A stretch of 64,000 bases of DNA from NCBI GenBank assembly GCA_030142905.1, contig JASJOG010000079.1, positions 949,001 to 1,013,000 of the forward strand, read 5' to 3'. The notes below the pieces were generated by a model. It had not been told where the DNA came from, did no database searches, and was given only the letters and a program-made list of their open reading frames with translations. Positions 58,258 to 64,000 of this stretch are shown piece by piece (positions within the stretch are counted from its first letter, which is position 1; every line of letters starts with the position of its first letter). Origin of the DNA: Heliopora coerulea. Its lineage: Eukaryota; Cnidaria; Anthozoa; Scleralcyonacea; Helioporidae. The position numbers and the translations under genes were made by a program.

Positions 58258-58490
58258 ATTTCAGAATCATTCTCAAGGTATTCTGAAACGAAAACTTCAC
58301 AATTAACCTACACTGCCGAAGTCAGCTGAAAAATGTTGACTCGAGGAGGATTTGAACTCGCACCTTCGGGATACCGGTCCGCCGCTTTACCTGCTGATCT
58401 ATCGAGTCCACAGGGATTGGAGGCGAGTTTTATCCAATTTAAGTGCACGAGATATTCTCGCGACAATTTAACGCTATCCATGTTTTATCC
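58258..58490 (-). repeat. tRNA-derived SINE (CTCGAG family), minus copy
   Basis: Full copy: tail CAGAATCATTCTCAAGGTAT, body GTTAACCTACACTGCCGAAG-like, tRNA head (complement of GATAGATCAGCAGGTAAAGC and GAGTTCAAATCCTCC). Forms an inverted pair with the next entry. Confidence 0.88.
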
Positions 58491-58645
58491 ATGGATAAAA
58501 CTTGCCTCCAATCCCTGTGGACTCGATAGCTCAAAAGATACAGCGGCGGACCGGTATCCCGAAGGTGTGAGTTGAAATCCCACTCGAATCAACATTTTTC
58601 AGTTGACTTCGGCAGTGTAGGTTAATTGTGAAGTTTATATTTCTT
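58490..58645 (+). repeat. tRNA-derived SINE (CTCGAG family), plus copy
   Basis: Head GACTCGATAGCTCAAAAGAT, then GGACCGGTATCCCGAAGGTG, B box and CAGTTGACTTCGGCAGTGTA. Head-to-head with the previous copy, so transcripts across both could fold into a hairpin. Confidence 0.88.
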
Positions 58646-59444
58646 CTTTCTTGTACTTACTTCATTACACTATCAAGAACCGATGTTATTTTCAATTTTA
58701 CTGTCAAAAAATGTTGAAAATATGTCCAATATATTTGACCTGTTCTCAAAAACGTTCACTGCGACATAGTAAGCAAAGGGTCATATTCAGTTGGTCAGTT
58801 ACTCATAATGCACGCTCCATTTATCCTATCCGGACATGGGAGGGGAACGGCTTTATTGGTGATAGGTAATGCAATGTTAATAAGTAATTATTTGTTTAAT
58901 TTCATACTTATTTTCATATTACCTTATTTACAGACTTAGTTACTTGTAAATTTTCATAGTAGTTCATATACTTTTAAAGCTACATGCTTCCTGGTGTCAA
59001 TTCAGCGAGATATTCTCCAGTATCAACCGTCTCCTATAAAACCCTTGGAGAATCTAAATGGTCTAACGCTTTCGGCAAGTTACTCACAATGGACTCCATA
59101 AGGAGCCATTTAGACGATACGATTATCGTATACGATTGCTCATTTTGATGTTTCGGATTCAGTTAAAAGTCTTCAGGACCAATTGCAAAATTCGCGAACG
59201 AATAGCAAGCAGGGATTTTGCTTTTATGGCATAATCGCATATGCCAAAGTCAAGAATCGTATACGACAATCGTATCGTGAGGATTGGCCTTTATACAACT
59301 TTTATTGATAGCAAAGAGGCACGAAAGCTATTTTCTATTTATTTTATGAAATGACCAAAGGTTTTTCAAGTTTTCCTTACGTCATCCATGTCTCTGTGCT
59401 TTAATACAAAATGAAAATGATATCAGTGTTTCTCTGTAGGCGAA

Positions 59445-59640
59445 CAGAAATTTTTCATGATAATCTGATCCTGCTGAAGTCAACTGAAAAGTGTTGACAT
59501 CGAGCGGGATTTGAACTCGCACCTTCGGGATGCCGGTCTGCTTATGAACGTGTTGAACTACCGAGTCCAGGGACTGGAGGCGAGTTTTTATCCACCTTAA
59601 TTGCACGAGATATTCTCGCGACATCTTAAAGCTTATCCAT
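59445..59640 (-). repeat. tRNA-derived SINE (CTCGAG family), minus copy
   Basis: GAGCGGGATTTGAACTCGCA, CCTTCGGGATGCCGGTCTG and CCGAGTCCAGGGACTGGAGG on the plus strand identify the family, followed by the ATTCTCGCGAC segment shared with the 58.3-kb copy. Confidence 0.85.
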
Positions 59641-59659
59641 GAGAGGATGTGTAGTGTTT

Positions 59660-59840
59660 CAATTTTATTTCAGAATCATCCTCAGAGTTTTACGTGAAAA
59701 GAAATTTTCCTTGATAATTCGACACTGCCGAAGCAAACTGAAAAATGTCGACGAGAGCTGTATTTGGACTCGCACATCCATGATACTGGTCCGTCACTCC
59801 ACCTGTTGAGCTATTGAGTACACATGGATTGAAAGCGAGT
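59660..59840 (-). repeat. tRNA-derived SINE (CTCGAG family), diverged minus copy
   Basis: Begins with the tail TTTCAGAATCATCCTCAGAG, then ACACTGCCGAAGCAAACTG and a diverged tRNA head with CACCTGTTGAGCTATTGAGT. Followed at 59845-59950 by a plus-strand partial body. Confidence 0.78.
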
Positions 59841-59844
59841 CAAA

Positions 59845-59950
59845 TTTTTAAGTTGACTTCGAAAGTGTCAGATTATCAAGAAAAAAATTCTATTAATGTA
59901 CATCTCCGAGAATGATTCTGAAATAATTTCTGTACTCTGAGATAAAGCGA
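59845..59950 (+). repeat. Partial SINE body (CTCGAG family)
   Basis: AAGTTGACTTCGAAAGTGTC, CCGAGAATGATTCTGAAAT and CTGAGATAAAGCGAG match the 3' body and tail of the family, without the tRNA head. Confidence 0.65.
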
Positions 59951-60539
59951 GGCTTGTCCGATCAAAGCGTGTGATATGATTAATACAGTGCAACATTAAC
60001 ATAAATAAAGCGCCTGTGCAACAATGGAACCAATTATTTTGCGATGAATTTGAGCAAAGCAACTAAACATTAGACCTGATAATTCTTATTTGGCTTTTGG
60101 AAAAGGCATTTTTTCCATGGTGAGGAAACATGACGTGAAATATGAGATAATAGTATAAGAAATAAAACATAAAAAAACCCGAGAAATTTTCATGTTCAAA
60201 AACACAAAATTACTTTAATGTTTCGTTGCTCGTAGTAAAAATTATCACGATTTTAAATGAAATCCCCGAAAAACCAAAATTTGAAAATTCAAATTATTAT
60301 TTCAAATTTTTGCGAAAGTAGGTGTAATGAAGTTAAAATGTTGCCCGTAACTTTTTTGTGTTTATTGCTATTGCTGTGGTTTGACCGTTATTACAGGTTT
60401 TCAGCGAGAAAAAGAACAAAATTTGTAAAAGAACCGTAAAATGTCAAGCGCATACCAAAAATAATTTTAGGGAAATAAATGTCAAAGTCAACTGGGACAC
60501 TTTCTACTTATCCTATTAGCAAATATAAGGAAATGGAGT

Positions 60540-60680
60540 CTGTTTCAGAATCATCCTCAGGGTAAGATAACCCAAATATTTCATGAATTAACCTACACTG
60601 CTAAAGTTTACTAGAAAAGCTGCCCAGAGCGGGATTCAAACTCGCATCTTCAGGTCACTTGACCGCTAACTTGATTCTGA
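60540..60680 (-). repeat. tRNA-derived SINE, diverged minus copy
   Basis: Tail TTTCAGAATCATCCTCAGGG, body TTAACCTACACTGCTAAAG, and B box complement GGGATTCAAACTCGC. Confidence 0.75.
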
Positions 60681-60769
60681 AAAAGAGTCGAAACAATGCA
60701 CATCCTTAGCGATATGGAGCGTTAAGTTGTGGCGAGAATCTCTCATGCATTTAAAATGGCTCAAACGAG

Positions 60770-60905
60770 TATACTGTTCCCAGTTGACTCGATAGCTCAA
60801 TTGGAAGAGCAGCGGTCACGCAGCCAAAGATATGTGTTAGAATCCCACTCCAGTCAACTCTTCTAACTAACTTTAGTAGTCTAGGTTAATTGATAAAAAG
60901 AATCT
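60770..60905 (+). repeat. tRNA-derived SINE, diverged plus copy
   Basis: GACTCGATAGCTCAATTGGA with AGAGCAGCGGTC as A-box region, then AGAATCCCACTCCAGTCAAC and GTAGTCTAGGTTAATTGATA. Head-to-head with 60540-60680. Confidence 0.78.
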
Positions 60906-61559
60906 GGGTGGTCTTCTTTGTTTGTTAATGTTGCAAATGTCGTCGTTATTATTATTGTTATCACTATTATTGTTGTTGCTGTTTCTGTTATTGCTTCTCT
61001 AACCATAGCCACTATTATTTATCTTACCTGTGTAATCAGGAACAAATGTCAGCAGGTTTGATTTGAATGCAGATCGTATTGGCAATGGAAAAATCTAAAA
61101 TTTTAATGAGTTTCATTCAAATTCACTGAATCTAGTCATAAGTTTGCAGTTAACGCCACGCAATTTCATACAATTTAAACCAAGGCAAATGTCAAGTAAG
61201 CCACAAGGATGGAATTTTATATTAATGTAAATTGTAACTGACAATAAATGAAATTATAACTAATCCGATACTGTGCGGAAAGAACTGCCCATGTGTTGAC
61301 CTTATCACGTATAAATACGCAGCGCAGAAACGGAGCTAAAATCGCCGGGGTTGCTTGGTCTTCGTCACTTTTAACCAGCGGTTTCCTTATATAAGCAGTG
61401 ATCTCGGAAGGATATTTTGAGTGGGGGGGGCGACAAGAGGCGATAGCATAACCCCCTGAGAAAATTAAATTCAATATTTCTGAGGCGGTCGTGAAAATTT
61501 CTTATTTTAGTGATTACTCAGAAATCACAAAACACTGGTTATATTAACAGGAACAACTC
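60906..61559. other. No recognisable gene
   Basis: ATT/GTT simple repeat around 60950-61000. A GGGGGGGCG run near 61425 may mark a decayed transposon end. The 85-codon minus frame at 61217-61474 shows no domain. Confidence 0.45.
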
Positions 61560-61863
61560 AAATATTGGATATGTTTATCGGATATTTAAAATCATAAACT
61601 AAAATGTGAGTGTAAGTGAAAGGATCAGACAACATGTGCCAAGTGTTACACGAAAAAAGACTGTACCATTAAGAAATCAACCAAAAAGGCAATGTACCTC
61701 TGCTCAAACGATTAATTTTGAATCGGCAATTGGTCGACACTTGTTGTCAAACAGATGTTGTGCCAATAACTATTCAGATTCCAAATTTAGCATCCTGGCA
61801 AAGTGCCGCTCAACATTCTTTCTAAAGATTATGGAATCCATGTATGTTGGCGTTATAGTTTGA
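61560..61863 (+). pseudogene. Penelope-type GIY-YIG C-terminal fragment
   Basis: The frame at 61606-61863 reads SERIRQHVPSVTRKKTVPLR, then SAQTINFESAIGRHLLSN and NYSDSKFSILAKCRSTFFLK with IMESMYVG. Spacing and residues match the second half of a Penelope GIY-YIG domain (R-x3-HxP; SAIxxHL; ExxYI). The upstream piece has a YIG-like residue group at about 61565-61575. Different family from the 10-kb and 33-kb copies. Confidence 0.65.
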
Positions 61864-62114
61864 TGTTTAATGCCTCCTACGTGGGATGACATAATTGCCT
61901 TTACAGTAGGCATAAATATAAGCTGAAAACTCATTTCTCAACAGTTACCAGACGCTTGCACCTGAAGAGTGGTCTCCCAAAATACATAGTGCTTCTTTTT
62001 AGTAATTACTTTCTCTCTGTGTGTTGGTTCCTCAAGTTCTTCTCGTAACCGTCTTGTACAACCATTCACTATGGTTAAGAAGTTTTTCAAAGCGATACTG
62101 AAATATTTAATATC

Positions 62115-62175
62115 TTTCCAAAAAAGGGGGAGCTATAGCTCCCCCAGCGCCGCCCCCCCCCCCTTCCGCATTCCC
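62115..62175 (+). mobile_element. hAT terminal fragment
   Basis: GGGGGAGCTATAGCTCCCCC, a C-rich run and CCGCATTCCCTG resemble the right subterminal and terminal region of the hAT element ending at 33185. No left end was found upstream. Confidence 0.6.
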
Positions 62176-64000
62176 TGATGAGCATTTTGTATTGCTAAGA
62201 TGGCGGGTAATCTCACGGTCACAGAAGTTGCAGAATTATGAAGTGTCTAGGAAATGATTCGAATTGGTTTGGCTTTCTTCAGCATGAGTAATTTCGATTA
62301 TTCATGTTTGACCAGTTTTGGTAGTTTAACAGTCCAATAGCATAAGTTTGGACAACCGTTTGTAATGAAACTGAAGTCATGCATCCAATATTTATAACAG
62401 TATAGCTTAATAAACATTTTTCTTGATATCTTCATGAGTTGATGGGCTTCTAAGATACATCTGCTGTCTTACGTCCATCATGTACCAACAACTAATAAGT
62501 CTACCCAATGAGTTGCTAGTTTTCTTTTCATATCTGTTGTTCAGTAATACAATTGATGAATATAATTGCCAAGTTACCGATTGTTTTGAGTTCTGTTTGA
62601 GACCAAAAGACTCAAACAGTTACATTGAAAATACCACATGACGAACTATTCAAACTGCAAAAGCATTTGGAAGTGGCATATTAAAATGATTGCAATTTCC
62701 ATGGGGAGCTGTTTATTTGTTTTCAGCTGTTTGATTGCTTGAGTCATTTTGATACCTTTGTGATCTTGTCACAATAATAAAATCACTACAAATTAATAGT
62801 ATAAAAATATAAGCTACTGAAAGATTTGTACCTATTTTGATGTCCAACAGGTACAATTAACAAAACTAATAATCCATCTGAAAAAATATATTATGTTGCG
62901 ATCATACAATTCAGTGAAAATCTAAAACCTTTAACTATATAGAGATAAGAACTCACAGATATTAGCTGTGTATAATATGTCAAAAACAGACTCAAATGAC
63001 TTTAATGATTCAAATTGGAAAAGTATTATTTTACATCAACTCCGTTCATGGCAGTTTATGTGGGAGAACTGGTTGTTGATTACATGAAACATGTGGCTGG
63101 TCATTACTTGATATGACCTTGCTTCTACATAAACATACTATACAGTCATTTTAAATGCACCATTAACTGAAGCTGTATGTCCTAACAACCAACTGGTTGA
63201 TCTGTCTGGAGGTAAAATGTACTACATGCATGCTGTGGCAACAATACACCGTTAGGGAAGCCAGAAAAGCAAAAACTAAAGTATATGACATAGTAGCTGA
63301 GCAAGAGCACTGGTTCAAGAAACAAGAAATTTACCCAACCTATCCTCCCTTGGTATCTTTTACATGTCATCATATACTCAAGTAAGTTTGAGCTCTTTAA
63401 CAGAAAATAATTTTTTAGTTTAAAATTTTGCCAGGTGATCCCCTTAAATAATGATCAGACCAGTTCTTTTCAAAACAATTAGTTCAGCAATTGCAAGAAA
63501 ACTCCGTGTCTTCCATCAATAATTTATACCTGAAATACTGAACATGGTTTGTCCTACCACCAATGTTACCAGAAAGAAACAATTTTTATCTAATATGTAA
63601 CTTGAAGATAGTAAAATAAGAGAGTTAGATTATCAGTTGTAGATGCAAGTAACCAAATCAAATTTGTTTCCTATTGAGTCCTGTTTTTGTTCTAGCCGGG
63701 TCCAGTTATCCAGAAGACCTTAAATACAAGAAAACATACATAACTTGAAAGGTTGTTGCCACAGATGTAAAATCTTTATTTGACATTTTTTACTGAATTG
63801 ATTGCCAATCAATTAATTTGCCATTTTCTTAATTTAGCAGGTGTCCATGCGCCTGCTGTTACTACACATTCAGTTACTTTTTTTGAACTGTGGAACGATT
63901 GTTTACATTCCTTTTCTCTTCCACTCATTGATGGGATGTGCTGATAAAAGTCACCGGTCACGGTGTTAGGAGAGTGATCGAAACAAGATGAAGTGCAAGA
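62176..64000. other. No recognisable gene
   Basis: The 62-codon plus frame at 63197-63385 (REARKAKTKVYDIVAEQEHW) ends near a GTAAGT and could be an exon, but no domain or partner exon was recognised. Confidence 0.4.

Overview
This is intergenic and intronic DNA from an animal nuclear genome, AT-rich and dominated by transposable elements. The repeat set is the type I associate with anthozoan cnidarians, probably a stony coral: Penelope-like elements with GIY-YIG endonucleases and hammerhead ribozymes, Mag-type Gypsy and BEL/Pao retrotransposons, RTE and CR1/L2-type LINEs, hAT, Harbinger and MULE transposase remnants, several tRNA-derived SINE families and long (TA)n microsatellites. No operons, ribosomal RNA genes or CRISPR arrays are visible. 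The taxonomic call is inference from repeat content plus one receptor exon pair.

Layout. 1-3.8 kb: no recognisable genes, one tRNA-like SINE. 3.8-11.2 kb: a mosaic in which (TA)n blocks alternate with Penelope-like or hammerhead-bearing insertions. It also holds a 277-bp tRNA-containing tandem unit into which a Mag-like Gypsy element (4690-8649) inserted with a TCAAC target duplication. 11.3-19.5 kb: SINEs, an inverted pair of an unknown repeat, otherwise unannotatable sequence. 19.8-22.7 kb: a repeat whose second, inverted copy lies at 55.2-56.2 kb, then a 5'-truncated RTE-like LINE. 22.75-22.99 kb: a palindromic hammerhead element with a 14-bp target duplication. 23.7-28.7 kb (minus): a decayed multi-exon gene of an uncharacterised multicopy family. 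29.5-34.0 kb: a Penelope element interrupted by a hAT transposon. 34.06-34.34 kb: two 136-bp repeat units. 35.0-35.75 kb: MULE remnant. 36.2-41.57 kb (minus): BEL/Pao remnant, itself carrying a 562-bp palindromic hammerhead element. 41.57-44.8 kb: Harbinger remnant with its accessory DNA-binding protein. 46.3-46.6 kb: a third palindromic hammerhead element. 46.6-49.0 kb (minus): CR1/L2-type LINE.

50.0-53.4 kb (minus) holds the best host gene: two exons, one encoding a transmembrane segment and one a SEFIR domain, that join in phase across a 2.7-kb intron. They look like the 3' end of an IL-17-receptor-like gene. 55-64 kb: a Harbinger-type MITE whose empty site is preserved at 20.1 kb, a possible glycine/tyrosine-rich exon, many inverted SINE copies and another Penelope GIY-YIG fragment.

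The common thread is serial nesting of elements. Nearly every element shows frameshifts, stops or lost catalytic residues. The most distinctive pattern is the repeated presence of hammerhead ribozyme cores, both at Penelope 3' ends and inside non-coding palindromes flanked by 14-15 bp target duplications.
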